A stretch of DNA of 64,000 bases from Microbacterium oleivorans (GCF_001644225.1 NZ_LSTV01000001.1:868001-932000); one strand, 5' to 3'. Counted from the first letter of the stretch, positions 1 to 8,744 are shown. A program made the numbers and translations. The notes: a model not told the origin generated them from the sequence alone.

Positions 1-35
1 ATCCGGCGGCCTTCGGGTGCGGTGTTCGCGCTCAT
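1..35 (-). CDS. lipA: Lipoyl synthase LipA, N-terminal fragment (cut by window edge)
   Basis: Only the first 11 codons lie in the window, reading [11 protein letters not shown]. This resembles the usual N-terminus of actinobacterial lipoyl synthase, the radical-SAM enzyme that inserts sulfur into octanoyl groups on lipoyl domains. The ATG overlaps the TGA of lipB in an ATGA arrangement, so the two are translationally coupled, and LipB makes the substrate LipA uses. The call rests on a short peptide plus context. Confidence 0.7.
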   Translation of the reverse strand, partial: MSANTAPEGRR

Positions 36-673
36 GCGGCGACCTCGGCTCCGTGCTCACGCGTGAACGCCGCGACGACGGCGGGGAGGACGTCGACGGG
101 GGAGATGTCCCGACCGGTGACCTGGCTGAGGGTCGTCACCCCGGCATCCGTGATCCCGCAGGGGATGATGCTGCGGAACGGTTCGAGAGAGTTGTCGCAG
201 TTCAGCGCGAAGCCGTGCATCGTCACTCCGCGCTGCACCCGTACCCCGATCGCCGCCACCTTCTCGAGCGACCCCGCTCGTTCGACCCAGACGCCGCTGC
301 GTCCGTCGACGCGCTCACCCACGACGCCGACGGTCCGGATCACCTCGATGAGCAGGTCCTCCAAGCGGCGGACGTGCGCGACGACGTCGACGGGTTCGGG
401 AAGTCGGACGAGCGGGTAGCCCACGAGTTGCCCGGGACCGTGCCAGGTGATCTTGCCGCCGCGGTCGACGTCCACGACGGGCGTTCCGTCGACCGGCCGC
501 TCGTGCCGTGCCGTACGCGCGCCCGCCGTGTAGACGGCTTCGTGTTCGAGGAGGAGGAGCGTGTCTGTGCGGGTGCCCGCCACGATGTCGGCGTGCAGGG
601 TGCGCTGGAGGTCCCAGCCCTGCCGATACGGGACGAGGTGGGGGGCCATCCCTACGGTGCGGATCTCGATCAC
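32..673 (-). CDS. lipB: Lipoyl(octanoyl) transferase LipB
   Basis: LipB transfers octanoate from octanoyl-ACP to the lysine of lipoyl domains in the 2-oxoacid dehydrogenases and the glycine cleavage H protein. The 213-residue product has the family signature [12 protein letters not shown] at residues 71-82, and the expected catalytic pair is present as Lys138 (SLEKVAAIG) and Cys172 ([14 protein letters not shown]). I chose the GTG at 673 because AGGAGATGG lies just upstream and homologues begin there; a longer open frame continues upstream without support. It overlaps lipA by 4 nt. Its probable -10 (TATTGT, 711-706 on the minus strand) sits inside the palindrome at 689-709, so the divergent TetR protein may repress it. 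Confidence 0.95.
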   Translation of the reverse strand: MIEIRTVGMAPHLVPYRQGWDLQRTLHADIVAGTRTDTLLLLEHEAVYTAGARTARHERPVDGTPVVDVDRGGKITWHGPGQLVGYPLVRLPEPVDVVAHVRRLEDLLIEVIRTVGVVGERVDGRSGVWVERAGSLEKVAAIGVRVQRGVTMHGFALNCDNSLEPFRSIIPCGITDAGVTTLSQVTGRDISPVDVLPAVVAAFTREHGAEVAA

Positions 674-688
674 GAGGCCATCTCCTGT

Positions 689-709
689 TTGTTGGACTGC
701 GTGCAACAA
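689..709. promoter_or_regulatory. Palindromic operator, probable TetR-type binding site
   Basis: A 21-bp dyad TTGTTG-N-AC-N3-GT-N-CAACAA lies in the 58-bp gap between divergent lipB and the TetR gene. All 8 bp on each arm match apart from one position and the three central bases. It covers the likely lipB -10/+1 region and the -35 region of the TetR gene, which is where an autoregulating TetR repressor would sit. Confidence 0.7.
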
Positions 710-719
710 TACGCGACGA

Positions 720-725
720 TAGGCT
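720..725 (+). promoter_or_regulatory. -10 box (TAGGCT) of the TetR gene
   Basis: TAGGCT ends 6 nt before the ATG at 732 and there is no Shine-Dalgarno, so transcription should begin at or next to the start codon (leaderless mRNA). This supports the ATG at 732. Confidence 0.55.
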
Positions 726-731
726 CCTCGC

Positions 732-1310
732 ATGACGACCGGCCGACCACGCGCATCCTCTCGGGAGGTGCTCTCCGAGGCGGCGTGCGAGCTCTTCCTC
801 GAGCGCGGGTACGACGCGACATCGGTCACCGACGTCGCCGTCCGTGCGGGAGTGAGCAGATCCAGCTTCTTCAACTACTTCGAGTCGAAGGAAGCGATCC
901 TGTGGTCCTCGCTCGACCGTCGGATCGATCGGTTGCGCGCACGGGTGCCGCTGTCCGAACCCGTCGCCGGGCTCATCGAGCTCTGCGACGGCTTCGCGCC
1001 GGACAGCCTCGCCCTCGCGCTCGTCCACGCCGAGGCGATGGGTGTCCAGGACGAGATCGAGCGGGGAGCCGCCGTCCGTCAGGCGCGGATCGCCCGGTCA
1101 CTTTCGGCATCCTGGTCCGCGCTCGGGGCACCACCCGTCGCCGCCGAGATCGCGGGTGCCGCCCACGCTGCGGCCGTCATGATCGCCATCGACGGATGGG
1201 CCCGCTCGGGCGCCGGCAGATCGTCTTTGCCTGACGAACTCGCCCGCGCTCTGGCGGTGGCCGCGGCCACGCTTCCGTCCCTCGCCGGCGCGACGACGGG
1301 TCTCGACTAA
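732..1310 (+). CDS. TetR/AcrR-family transcriptional regulator
   Basis: The 192-residue protein has an N-terminal TetR DNA-binding domain (about residues 8-55) with the helix-turn-helix [20 protein letters not shown] followed by the typical FESKEAIL turn. The C-terminal half is the divergent all-helical ligand/dimer domain and gives no ligand clue. It is divergent from lipB with a palindrome between them, so autorepression and control of lipB-lipA are the simplest inference, though unproven. Its TAA stop is also the first three bases of the ffh -10 box. Confidence 0.9.
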   Translation: MTTGRPRASSREVLSEAACELFLERGYDATSVTDVAVRAGVSRSSFFNYFESKEAILWSSLDRRIDRLRARVPLSEPVAGLIELCDGFAPDSLALALVHAEAMGVQDEIERGAAVRQARIARSLSASWSALGAPPVAAEIAGAAHAAAVMIAIDGWARSGAGRSSLPDELARALAVAAATLPSLAGATTGLD

Positions 1311-1313
1311 ACT
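1308..1313 (+). promoter_or_regulatory. -10 box (TAAACT) of ffh overlapping the upstream stop codon
   Basis: TAAACT starts with the TAA stop of the TetR gene and ends 9 nt before the ffh ATG. No Shine-Dalgarno is present, so ffh mRNA is probably leaderless or nearly so. Confidence 0.5.
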
Positions 1314-1322
1314 CGAGCCATC

Positions 1323-2873
1323 ATGGCTACCTTCGGCACGCTCTCCGATCGTCTCACCGAGACCTTCCGCAACCTCCGCACGAAGGGCAAGCTCTCGCCC
1401 GCCGACATCGACGGGACCGTGCGCGAGATCCGTCGCGCCCTCCTCGACGCCGACGTGGCGCTTCAGGTCGTCAAGGACTTCACGGGCAAGGTTCGCGAGC
1501 GCGCCCTCGGCGACGAGGTGAATCGCGCCCTCAACCCGGCGCAGCAGGTCGTCCAGATCGTGAACGAGGAGCTCGTCGCCATCCTGGGCGGCCAGCAGCG
1601 GCGACTGCAGTTCGCGAAGCAGCCCCCCACCGTCATCATGCTCGCCGGCCTGCAGGGCTCCGGTAAGACGACGTTCGCCGGGAAGCTGGCGAAGCAGCTC
1701 GAGAAGGACGGTCACACTCCGCTCCTGGTCGCCTGCGACCTGCAGCGTCCGAACGCCGTCAACCAGCTGACCGTCGTGGCCGAGCGCGCAGGTGCCGCCA
1801 TCTACGCGCCCGAGCCCGGCAACGGGGTCGGCGACCCTGTGAAGGTCGCCCGTGACGGCGTCGAGTACGCGCGCCGCCAGCAGTACGACACCGTCATCAT
1901 CGACACCGCGGGACGCCTGGGCGTGGACGCAGAGCTGATGAAGCAGGCCGCGAACATCCGCAAGGCGACCGATCCCGACGAGGTGCTCTTCGTCATCGAC
2001 GCGATGATCGGACAGGACGCCGTGAACACGGCGAAGGCGTTCCAGGACGGCGTCGACTTCACCGGCGTCGTGCTGTCGAAGCTGGACGGCGACGCCCGCG
2101 GCGGTGCGGCGCTGTCGGTGGCGTCGGTCACCGGCCGCCCCATCATCTTCGCGTCGACCGGTGAAGGCCTCGACGACCTCGAGGCCTTCCACCCCGACCG
2201 GATGGCGAGCCGCATCCTCGACCTCGGTGACATCCTCACCCTCATCGAGCAGGCGCAGCAGGCGTTCGACGAGGAGGAAGCGCAGCGCGTCGCGCAGAAG
2301 CTCGCGACCGAGCAGTTCACCCTCGAGGACTTCCTCGAGCAGCTGCAGCAGGTCCGCAAGATGGGCTCGATGAAGAAGATGCTGGGGATGCTGCCCGGCA
2401 TGGGTCAGATGAAGCAGCAGATCGAGAGCTTCGACGAGCGCGAGATCGATCGCACCGAGGCGATCATCCGGTCCATGACCCCCGCTGAGCGCCGGAACCC
2501 CAAGGTCTTGAACGGATCCCGGCGGCTCCGCATCGCGCGCGGCTCGGGGATGACGGTCACCGACGTCAACCAGCTCGTGCAGCGCTTCGATCAGGCCGCC
2601 AAGATGATGAAGACCGTGGCTCGGGGCGGCGTGCCCTCCATGCCCGGGATGGGCGCGATCGGCGGCAAGCCGGGCGCATCTAGCAAGCGTGGCAAGAAGC
2701 AGAAGAGCAGCGGGGGGTCGAGGTCGGGCAACCCCGCCAAGCGCGCGGCCGAGAACGCGGGCCTCGCGGCGGCGAACACCGCACCCTCGGGCTCGGGCTT
2801 CGGCCTCGGCGGCGCGCCGCAGCCGAGCGAGGCGGACCTGGCCGAGATCCAGAAGCTCTTCGGCAAGGGCTGA
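1323..2873 (+). CDS. ffh: Signal recognition particle protein Ffh (SRP54)
   Basis: Ffh binds 4.5S RNA and signal sequences of nascent membrane and secreted proteins and delivers them to FtsY at the membrane in a GTP-dependent cycle. The 516-residue protein has the N-domain helices (1-90), the G-domain with P-loop GLQGSGKTT at 109-117 and a DTAGRLG switch motif, and a methionine-rich M-domain (MLGMLPGMGQMKQQ). It ends in a basic Gly/Ser/Ala-rich tail of about 80 residues that is longer than in E. coli but common in actinobacteria. The stop lies only 4 bp from the stop of the opposing gene, with no visible terminator. Confidence 0.98.
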   Translation: MATFGTLSDRLTETFRNLRTKGKLSPADIDGTVREIRRALLDADVALQVVKDFTGKVRERALGDEVNRALNPAQQVVQIVNEELVAILGGQQRRLQFAKQPPTVIMLAGLQGSGKTTFAGKLAKQLEKDGHTPLLVACDLQRPNAVNQLTVVAERAGAAIYAPEPGNGVGDPVKVARDGVEYARRQQYDTVIIDTAGRLGVDAELMKQAANIRKATDPDEVLFVIDAMIGQDAVNTAKAFQDGVDFTGVVLSKLDGDARGGAALSVASVTGRPIIFASTGEGLDDLEAFHPDRMASRILDLGDILTLIEQAQQAFDEEEAQRVAQKLATEQFTLEDFLEQLQQVRKMGSMKKMLGMLPGMGQMKQQIESFDEREIDRTEAIIRSMTPAERRNPKVLNGSRRLRIARGSGMTVTDVNQLVQRFDQAAKMMKTVARGGVPSMPGMGAIGGKPGASSKRGKKQKSSGGSRSGNPAKRAAENAGLAAANTAPSGSGFGLGGAPQPSEADLAEIQKLFGKG

Positions 2874-2877
2874 GAGC

Positions 2878-4035
2878 TCAGCCGACCGAGACGACCTCGC
2901 GCAGCGTCGGGCCGCCCCGGAACTCGCGGATGAGGTGGTGGACCACCTCGCGCAGGTCTCCGTCGGCGGCATCGGCCACGCGGGTCTGACGCGCGGAGCT
3001 GGCGCCCTGGTCGAGGATCTGCGTGACCCCCGCGAACTCCTTCGCGCAGTGGAGTTCCGCGGCGAGCGGCGCGAGGGCCTCGGTCACCTCGCGCAGATGG
3101 TCGGCGACGGGACGCTGCCGGCCGGCGCGGTCGACGATGACGTCGGCATCCAGTCCGTAGCGTGCTGCCCGCCACTTGTTCTCGCGGACGAACCACGGCT
3201 GGATGGTGGGGAGCGGGCGACCCTCGTCGATCATGCGCGAGAAATGCTCGGCCAGCACCTGGACGAGGGCGGCGACGGCGGCGAGCTCGGGGAGCGTCGA
3301 CATCCCGTCGCAGGCGCGGATCTCGATCGTGCCCCACCGCGGCGCCGGTCGGATGTCCCAGCGGACCTCGGTGGAGTCCGCCATGACGCCGGTCCGCTCC
3401 ATGTCCGCGAGGTAGGCCTCGTACTCCGCCCAGGACTCGAGAGGCCAGGGCAGCCCCGCGGTCGGGAGCTGCTGGAAGACGAGGGCGCGGTTGGATGCGT
3501 AGCCCGTGCGGTCGCCTGCCCAGAACGGGCTGGAAGCGGACAGCGCCTGCAGATGGGGGAGGTAGGCGGAGAGGGCGTTGATCATGGGGAAGACCTTCGC
3601 GACGTCTTCGACCCCGACGTGCACGTGGATGCCCCAGATCATCATGTTGCGCCCCCACCACTGGGTACGCTCGATGAGCTTGTGGTACCGGGTCTTATCG
3701 GTCACCTGCTGGTCGTACCACCGGGCGAAGGGGTGGCTGCCCGCGCACAGGAGCTCGATGTCGCGGGGATCGGTGACGGTGCGGACCAGGGCGATCGCAT
3801 CGGCGATGTCGTCCACGGCTGCGGCCACCGTGTCGCCCACGCCGCTGGTGACCTCGATCGTGTTGGTGAGCAGTTCACCGGTGACGGTGTGACGCTCGTG
3901 ACGGGTCTGCTCCTCGATCTGGTCGAGGATCGCGGGCGCCTCCGGGACCAGATCGCCGGTGGTCCGGTCGGCCAGCATGATCTCCCACTCGATCCCGACG
4001 GTCGAACGAGCGGATGTGGCGAAGGTCACCGTCAT
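2878..4035 (-). CDS. Carboxylate-amine ligase of the glutamate-cysteine ligase 2 family (YbdK-like)
   Basis: The 385-residue protein has the GCS2/YbdK fold signature: an N-terminal [12 protein letters not shown] metal/glutamate-binding strand, the GSHPFARW and [10 protein letters not shown] segments, and a C-terminal TLREVV. Family members have weak ATP-dependent glutamate-cysteine ligase activity; the physiological substrate is often unknown. In actinobacteria, which use mycothiol rather than glutathione, the true product cannot be read from sequence. A CACACT hexamer ends 6 nt before the ATG, matching the leaderless spacing of neighbouring genes. It converges on ffh and diverges from rpsP. 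Confidence 0.85.
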   Translation of the reverse strand: MTVTFATSARSTVGIEWEIMLADRTTGDLVPEAPAILDQIEEQTRHERHTVTGELLTNTIEVTSGVGDTVAAAVDDIADAIALVRTVTDPRDIELLCAGSHPFARWYDQQVTDKTRYHKLIERTQWWGRNMMIWGIHVHVGVEDVAKVFPMINALSAYLPHLQALSASSPFWAGDRTGYASNRALVFQQLPTAGLPWPLESWAEYEAYLADMERTGVMADSTEVRWDIRPAPRWGTIEIRACDGMSTLPELAAVAALVQVLAEHFSRMIDEGRPLPTIQPWFVRENKWRAARYGLDADVIVDRAGRQRPVADHLREVTEALAPLAAELHCAKEFAGVTQILDQGASSARQTRVADAADGDLREVVHHLIREFRGGPTLREVVSVG

Positions 4036-4041
4036 GGGGCC

Positions 4042-4047
4042 AGTGTG
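4042..4047 (-). promoter_or_regulatory. Weak -10-like box (CACACT) for the YbdK-like gene
   Basis: CACACT ends 6 nt before the ATG at 4035. It keeps A2 and T6 of the -10 consensus but lacks T1. The call rests mainly on its spacing. Confidence 0.3.
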
Positions 4048-4064
4048 TCACGCGCGTCCGGCGG

Positions 4065-4094
4065 TTCGCGGCATCCCTCCGCATCTGGCAGAAT
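4065..4094 (+). promoter_or_regulatory. Promoter of the rpsP operon
   Basis: TTCGCG, an 18-bp spacer and CAGAAT form a sigma-70-type promoter. About 120 nt of untranslated leader follow before rpsP. The -10 context TGGCAGAATG recurs exactly in front of rplS. Confidence 0.6.
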
Positions 4095-4220
4095 GGACGG
4101 TTGGACCGCCTTGCCCGACCCTCTATCCGGCTCGGAGGTCCACCGCAGAGCTCCCGCCGGGTGTGCACCCCACGCTCCAGGCGACGTTCATCATCACTCG
4201 CAACACCATTCAGGAGAATT

Positions 4221-4634
4221 GTGGCTGTCAAGATCCGTCTGAAGCGCATGGGCAAGATCCGTGCGCCGTACTACCGCATCGTCGTCGCCGACTCGCGCAC
4301 CAAGCGCGACGGTCGCGTGATCGAGGAGATCGGCAAGTACCACCCGACCGAGCAGCCCTCGTTCATCGAGGTCGACTCGGAGCGCGCGCAGTACTGGCTC
4401 TCCGTCGGTGCGCAGCCGACCGAGCAGGTCGCCGCCATCCTCAAGCTCACGGGCGACTGGGGCAAGTTCAAGGGCGACAAGGACGCCGTCTCCACCGTGA
4501 AGACGGCGGAGCCCAAGGCGCCGTTCGAGCTCGACTCGTCCAAGAAGTCGGTCATCAAGCCGAAGGCGGAGAAGAAGGCCGAGGCGCCCGCCGCCGACGC
4601 CGAGGCCGCCGACGACGCGACCGAGTCCGAGTAA
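4221..4634 (+). CDS. rpsP: 30S ribosomal protein bS16
   Basis: bS16 is an early-assembling 30S protein. The N-terminal 80 residues carry the conserved [23 protein letters not shown] and GKYHP segments. I chose the GTG at 4221, preceded by CAGGAG, because it gives the universal MAVKIRL start; the open frame extends further upstream without support. The 137-residue product has a C-terminal Lys/Ala/Glu-rich tail ([18 protein letters not shown]), typical of actinobacterial bS16. It is the first gene of the khpA-rimM-trmD group and ends in TAA. Confidence 0.98.
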   Translation: MAVKIRLKRMGKIRAPYYRIVVADSRTKRDGRVIEEIGKYHPTEQPSFIEVDSERAQYWLSVGAQPTEQVAAILKLTGDWGKFKGDKDAVSTVKTAEPKAPFELDSSKKSVIKPKAEKKAEAPAADAEAADDATESE

Positions 4635-4638
4635 GACC

Positions 4639-4869
4639 TTGCTGGCCGCCGCGCTCGAACACATCGTCAAGGGGATCGTCGATCACCCGGACGACGTCAC
4701 CATCGCCTCCAGCTCGTCGCCCCGCGGCGAGGTGCTGGAGGTGCGTGTGCACCCCGACGACCGGGGTCGTGTGATCGGGCGCGGCGGACGCACGGCGAAA
4801 GCCCTGCGTATCCTCGTCTCCGCTCTGGCCGACGGTACGCGCGTCCGCGTCGACGTCGCGGACGACTGA
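4639..4869 (+). CDS. khpA: KH-domain RNA-binding protein KhpA
   Basis: A 76-residue single KH domain with the RNA-binding GxxG loop in VIGRGGRTAKAL. KhpA binds RNA, often with a KhpB/Jag partner, and affects cell division and ribosome maturation in other Gram-positives. The start is TTG, 4 nt after the rpsP stop; the resulting N-terminus MLAAALEHIVKGIVDHPDDV is the family start and no alternative fits. Its place between rpsP and rimM is conserved in actinobacteria. Confidence 0.93.
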   Translation: MLAAALEHIVKGIVDHPDDVTIASSSSPRGEVLEVRVHPDDRGRVIGRGGRTAKALRILVSALADGTRVRVDVADD

Positions 4870-4870
4870 C

Positions 4871-5473
4871 GTGTCGGCGAAGTCGGCTCGCACGCAGCTC
4901 CGCGTCGGGCGCCTCGTCAAGGCGCACGGTCTGAAGGGCGCCCTCAAACTCGAGCTCTACACCGACGACCCCGACGGACGGTTCGTCCCGGGTGCGGAGT
5001 TCACCCTGCAAGTGCCGGAGTCCTCGCCCTGGCACGGAAAGACGGTGACGGTCCGCGAGTTCAAGTGGATGAACTCGCACCCGGTCGTCTTCCTGGACGG
5101 GATCGACGACCGCACCGCCGCAGAATCCATCGTCCGCGCCATCCTGTGGATCGACCAGGATGCCGTTGCGCCGGTCGTCGAGGACGACGCCTGGTACGAC
5201 CACCAGCTGGTGGGGCTCGACGTCGTGCGCGACGGTGAGGTCGTCGGACGCGTGACGCGGGTCGACCACTTCCCGGCGCAGGATCTGCTGGGTGTCCAGC
5301 TGGCCGCGGACGACCGCGAGGTGCTCGTTCCCTTCGTCAAGGCCATCGTGCCCGAAGTGGACATGAGCGCCGGTCGTCTCGTCGTCACTCCGCCTGCCGG
5401 GTTGTTCGAAGACCTCCCCGGTGACGACGAGCCTCGTCCGGAGGCCGGCGACGAGGCCGACGCCGGGTCCTGA
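4871..5473 (+). CDS. rimM: Ribosome maturation factor RimM
   Basis: RimM assists late 16S 3'-domain assembly and binds uS19. The 200-residue protein has the N-terminal RimM beta-barrel ([24 protein letters not shown]) and a C-terminal PRC-barrel (about residues 100-175, [15 protein letters not shown]), then an acidic tail. The GTG start lies 1 nt after the khpA stop, so translation is probably coupled. Confidence 0.97.
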   Translation: MSAKSARTQLRVGRLVKAHGLKGALKLELYTDDPDGRFVPGAEFTLQVPESSPWHGKTVTVREFKWMNSHPVVFLDGIDDRTAAESIVRAILWIDQDAVAPVVEDDAWYDHQLVGLDVVRDGEVVGRVTRVDHFPAQDLLGVQLAADDREVLVPFVKAIVPEVDMSAGRLVVTPPAGLFEDLPGDDEPRPEAGDEADAGS

Positions 5474-5474
5474 C

Positions 5475-6185
5475 GTGCGCATCGACGTCGTCACGATCTT
5501 CCCCGCCTTCTTCGACGTCCTCGAAGTGTCGCTGCTGGGCCGCGCTCGGGGCGCGGGACTGCTCGACATCCGCGTCCACGACCTCCGCGACCACACGACC
5601 GACCGGCACCGCACTGTCGACGACACGCCCTACGGCGGCGGCGCCGGGATGGTCATGAAGCCCGAGCCGTGGGCGCAGGCCCTCGACGCGATTGTCGCCG
5701 GCTCCCACGAGACGGTGACGGATGCCGCATCCGGACCGCTCTTCGTCTTCCCGTCGCCGGCGGGGGAGCGCTTCACCCAGTCCGTGGCGCGCGAGTGGAG
5801 CACCGAATCGCACATCGTCTTCGGGTGCGGGCGGTACGAAGGCATCGACGAGCGCGTCTTCGCCTACGCCGCGACCATCGGCCGCGTGCGGCTCGTGAGC
5901 CTGGGGGACTACGTCCTGAACGGCGGGGAGGTCGCGGCGATGGCCATGATCGAGGCCGTCGGACGCCTCGTCCCGGGCGTCGTCGGCAACCCGGAGAGCC
6001 TCGTCGAGGAGTCGCACGAGGACGGCCTCCTCGAGTACCCCTCCTACACGAAGCCGGCATCGTGGCGCGGATACGACGTTCCGGACGTGCTGCTCAGCGG
6101 ACACCACGGGCGGGTCGCGCAGTGGCGGCGCGATCAGCAGGTGGAGCGGACCCGCCTTCGGCGCCCGGACCTGCTCAGCGAGTGA
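5475..6185 (+). CDS. trmD: tRNA (guanine-N1)-methyltransferase TrmD
   Basis: TrmD methylates G37 of tRNAs next to the anticodon using S-adenosylmethionine, preventing +1 frameshifting. The 236-residue product carries the N-terminal [24 protein letters not shown], and the SPOUT-knot SAM-binding segment [15 protein letters not shown]. The GTG at 5475 lies 1 nt after the rimM stop and gives the family start; an upstream in-frame extension overlaps rimM and is not favoured. Confidence 0.97.
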   Translation: MRIDVVTIFPAFFDVLEVSLLGRARGAGLLDIRVHDLRDHTTDRHRTVDDTPYGGGAGMVMKPEPWAQALDAIVAGSHETVTDAASGPLFVFPSPAGERFTQSVAREWSTESHIVFGCGRYEGIDERVFAYAATIGRVRLVSLGDYVLNGGEVAAMAMIEAVGRLVPGVVGNPESLVEESHEDGLLEYPSYTKPASWRGYDVPDVLLSGHHGRVAQWRRDQQVERTRLRRPDLLSE

Positions 6186-6221
6186 TCAGCTGACGGCGAT
6201 CGCTGCGGCTGCCCGGCGGCG

Positions 6222-6227
6222 TAGCAT
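6222..6227 (+). promoter_or_regulatory. -10 box (TAGCAT) before the membrane protein at 6234
   Basis: TAGCAT ends 6 nt before the ATG. The intervening CGGAGG could also act as a very close ribosome binding site. Confidence 0.4.
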
Positions 6228-6233
6228 CGGAGG

Positions 6234-6692
6234 ATGCCCCTGCGTCGTGGATTCTTCTTCTGGCTCCTGCCGAGCGCGGTCATCCTGCCCCTGTGGCTGA
6301 TCATCGGATGGATCGTGTCGGATGCCGGTGGCTGGGCGCTCGCCTGGGTGCTGGTCGTCGCGATCCCCTCCGTCCTCATCGGCCAGCTCGTCCTGACGCT
6401 CCTGATCCGTTCCCGCGGCACGGTCCGGCACACGCGCGCGGTCTCCTGGTGGGACGTCGGCGGCGTCGGTCTCTGGCACGTCCTGACCATCGCCGTGGGC
6501 TTCTTCTCGGAGGCGTGGTTCTGGCCTCTCCTCATCGCGGCGACCGTCGTCTTCCTCGCGGTGTTCTGGCTGTCGCTGCGACAGCTGTTCCAGGAGACAC
6601 GGCCCTCCGTCATCCTGCGCAGGTACACCGCGCCCGCTCGGACGCCCGAGAGCGTGGTCGTCGTCGAGGAGAAGCGCGACCCGCTCGTGTGA
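6234..6692 (+). CDS. Four-helix membrane protein of unknown function
   Basis: The 152-residue protein has hydrophobic segments at about residues 6-30, 34-57, 75-92 and 96-113, an intervening basic RSRGTVRHTR loop and a short hydrophilic C-terminus (SVVVVEEKRDPLV). No catalytic motif is visible and I do not recognise a function. It interrupts the trmD-rplS order and has its own -10 box as well as read-through from trmD. A transporter-type name would be unsupported. Confidence 0.8.
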   Translation: MPLRRGFFFWLLPSAVILPLWLIIGWIVSDAGGWALAWVLVVAIPSVLIGQLVLTLLIRSRGTVRHTRAVSWWDVGGVGLWHVLTIAVGFFSEAWFWPLLIAATVVFLAVFWLSLRQLFQETRPSVILRRYTAPARTPESVVVVEEKRDPLV

Positions 6693-6708
6693 GGCCGCGC
6701 GCCGCGGT

Positions 6709-6737
6709 TTGGCGGCCGTCGGCATCCATGGCAGAAT
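6709..6737 (+). promoter_or_regulatory. Promoter of rplS
   Basis: TTGGCG, a 17-bp spacer and CAGAAT form the strongest-looking promoter in the window. It lies about 130 bp before rplS and shares its -10 context with the rpsP promoter. Confidence 0.65.
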
Positions 6738-6776
6738 GACCCTTTGTGCCCTGACAGTTCTCTGCCTCGGGGGAGT

Positions 6777-6797
6777 TCGGAGCCCAGTCGGCTCCGA
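6777..6797 (+). promoter_or_regulatory. Hairpin in the rplS leader
   Basis: A perfect 8-bp stem (TCGGAGCC / GGCTCCGA) with a 5-nt loop lies in the roughly 120-nt rplS leader. No T tract follows directly, so it is more likely a leader RNA element than a terminator. Autogenous control by bL19 is possible but unproven. Confidence 0.45.
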
Positions 6798-6865
6798 CGG
6801 GCGCCACATCCTTTTCTCCTCTTACTCTCGCGGTCGACCTGAGGCGGTCGCAGGAAGTGACGATC

Positions 6866-7213
6866 ATGCAGATCCTCGACTCCGTCGACGCAGCCTCGCT
6901 GCGCTCCGACATCCCCGTCTTCAACGCCGGCGACACCGTGAAGGTGCACGTCAACATCACCGAAGGCAACCGTTCTCGCATCCAGGTGTTCCAGGGTGTC
7001 GTCATCGGCCGCTCCGGTGACGGCGTCCGTGAGACCTTCACGGTCCGCAAGATCAGCTTCCAGGTGGGCGTCGAGCGCACCTTCCCGGTGCACAGCCCGG
7101 TGATCGACCACATCGAGGTCGTCACCCGCGGTGACGTGCGTCGCGCGAAGCTCTACTACCTGCGCGAGCTGCGTGGCAAGAAGGCGAAGATCAAGGAGAA
7201 GCGCGACAACTGA
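6866..7213 (+). CDS. rplS: 50S ribosomal protein bL19
   Basis: bL19 sits at the 30S-50S interface. The 115-residue product has the family core ([33 protein letters not shown]) and a basic C-terminus. I chose the ATG at 6866 ([12 protein letters not shown]) over the GTG at 6857 because AGGAAG overlaps the GTG and is well spaced for the ATG. It has its own promoter and a strong terminator hairpin follows. Confidence 0.97.
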   Translation: MQILDSVDAASLRSDIPVFNAGDTVKVHVNITEGNRSRIQVFQGVVIGRSGDGVRETFTVRKISFQVGVERTFPVHSPVIDHIEVVTRGDVRRAKLYYLRELRGKKAKIKEKRDN

Positions 7214-7227
7214 TCGCGTTCTCCACA

Positions 7228-7258
7228 GGATGCCCCGGGACCGAGTCCCGGGGCATCC
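7228..7258 (+). terminator. Hairpin terminator after rplS
   Basis: A perfect 14-bp GC-rich stem (GGATGCCCCGGGAC with its complement) and a CGA loop lie 15 nt after the rplS stop. No clear U tract follows, as is common for actinobacterial hairpin terminators. Confidence 0.7.
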
Positions 7259-7347
7259 GTCGTTCCCGGGTGTTTCGGTGCTCGGCGTGCACATGATGTG
7301 CCACGCTGGTGGATGGTCGCCGAACCCCGGCACCGGTGAAGGACAGC

Positions 7348-8085
7348 ATGACCACCGATTCCCCGTCCCCGACGCTCGGCAGCGACTCCGATTCCCGTCC
7401 GCGACGCGGACCGTGGCCGTTCATCCGGGACGTCCTGGTGATCCTCCTGGTGGCCGTCCTCGTGTCCTTCCTCGTCAAGACCTTCCTGGTGCGGTCGTTC
7501 TACATCCCGTCCGGCTCGATGGAGCGCACGCTGCTGAAGGGCGACCGCATCCTCGTCGACGAGTTGACGCCGCGGTTCAACGGGTACGAACGCGGCGACG
7601 TCGTCGTCTTCCGGGACCCCGGCGGGTGGCTCCCGACGACGTACGAGCCGGCGCAGCCTCCGTTGACGGCGGCGCTGGACTGGTTGGGATCCCTCGTCGG
7701 GCTCACGGCGTCCGACAGCGACGACCACCTCATCAAACGCATCATCGGTCTGCCCGGCGATCACGTGGTGTGCTGCAACGCGCTCGGGCAGGTCACCGTC
7801 AACGACGTGCCCATCGACGAGACGCCCTACCTGGACCTCGGTCCGAACCAGTCGGCTCCCGACGAGTTCGACTACGACGTCACGGTGCCGGAGGGCTCGA
7901 TCTGGGTGCTCGGCGACAACCGCGACAACTCGCAGGACTCGCGGTACCAGCAGGAGCAGCCGGGGCAGGGGTTCGTTCCGATGGACAACATCGTCGGGCG
8001 GGCGTTCCTCATCACGTGGCCGTTCGACCGGTTCGGTCTCATCGATTCGCACCACGACGTGTTCCGCGGGGTGCCGGCGCCGTGA
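7348..8085 (+). CDS. lepB: Type I signal peptidase LepB
   Basis: Cleaves signal peptides from secreted proteins at the outer face of the membrane. The 245-residue protein has one N-terminal membrane helix (about 26-48) followed by PSGSME with the catalytic Ser57, the Lys-containing box HLIKRIIGLPGD, and GDNRDNSQDSR near the C-terminus (S26A family). I chose the ATG at 7348 because GAAGGA is correctly spaced; an in-frame ATG at 7309 lacks a site. The stop overlaps the rnhB start by one base. Confidence 0.96.
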   Translation: MTTDSPSPTLGSDSDSRPRRGPWPFIRDVLVILLVAVLVSFLVKTFLVRSFYIPSGSMERTLLKGDRILVDELTPRFNGYERGDVVVFRDPGGWLPTTYEPAQPPLTAALDWLGSLVGLTASDSDDHLIKRIIGLPGDHVVCCNALGQVTVNDVPIDETPYLDLGPNQSAPDEFDYDVTVPEGSIWVLGDNRDNSQDSRYQQEQPGQGFVPMDNIVGRAFLITWPFDRFGLIDSHHDVFRGVPAP

Positions 8086-8744
8086 TGGCCGTGGTCGCGC
8101 CGACGCTGTCGCTCGAGCGTCGACTGCTCCGGGAGCATCCCCTCGTGATCGCGTGCGACGAGGTCGGCCGGGGCGCGCTGGCGGGGCCCGTCGCGGTCGG
8201 CGCGGTCGCCGCGGACGCCGCGTTCAGCCGGCGTCGCGTGCCGGAGGGACTGCGCGACTCGAAGCTCATTGTCGAACCGCGCCGAGCGGGGATGGCGGAA
8301 CGCGTCCGGGCCTGGGTGCCCGCCCACGCGGTGGGGTGGGCGTCGGCGACGGAAGTGGACGAGGTCGGGATCATCCGGGCCCTGGGCCTTGCCGCCGCGC
8401 GCGCCATCGAGGAGCTCCGCGTGCAGGGTGTCGACATCGGCGATGCCCTGGTGGTCCTCGACGGAAACCACGACTACATCACCCCGGTCGCGCCGGTGGG
8501 TCGCGGCGTCCTGCCCATCATCAAGGCCGACCGTGACTGCGCGTCGGCGTCGGCGGCATCCGTCATCGCGAAGGTGGCGCGCGACGAGCACATGAGCGAG
8601 CTGGACGCCGAGGCGCCGGTCTACGGATGGGCCCGCAACAAGGGGTATGCGAGCGCGGAACACCGCGCGGCCATCGAAGAGCACGGTCTTTCCGGACACC
8701 ACCGTGCGTCGTGGTCGATCGCGGCCGCCCCGACCCTGTTCTAG
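8085..8744 (+). CDS. rnhB: Ribonuclease HII
   Basis: Removes ribonucleotides from DNA-RNA hybrids. The 219-residue protein has the type II signature ACDEVGRGALAGPVAVGAV with the first catalytic Asp-Glu pair, then LVVLDGNHDYI and KADRDCASASAASVIAKVARDE with further acidic metal ligands. The ATG overlaps the lepB TGA (TGATG). It ends in TAG, unusual in this window where TGA dominates. Confidence 0.96.
   Translation: MAVVAPTLSLERRLLREHPLVIACDEVGRGALAGPVAVGAVAADAAFSRRRVPEGLRDSKLIVEPRRAGMAERVRAWVPAHAVGWASATEVDEVGIIRALGLAAARAIEELRVQGVDIGDALVVLDGNHDYITPVAPVGRGVLPIIKADRDCASASAASVIAKVARDEHMSELDAEAPVYGWARNKGYASAEHRAAIEEHGLSGHHRASWSIAAAPTLF

Noticed and set aside
1098..2972. Long open frame antisense to ffh
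   Set aside because: It is a shadow of GC-rich third positions in ffh. It has low-complexity Leu/Arg/Glu content, no family motif and crosses gene borders.
6234..6692. Calling the four-helix protein an MFS transporter
   Set aside because: It has four helices and 152 residues, too short for an MFS protein.
6777..6797. Hairpin before rplS as a terminator of the upstream operon
   Set aside because: It lies downstream of the rplS promoter and has no T run next to it, so a leader element fits better.
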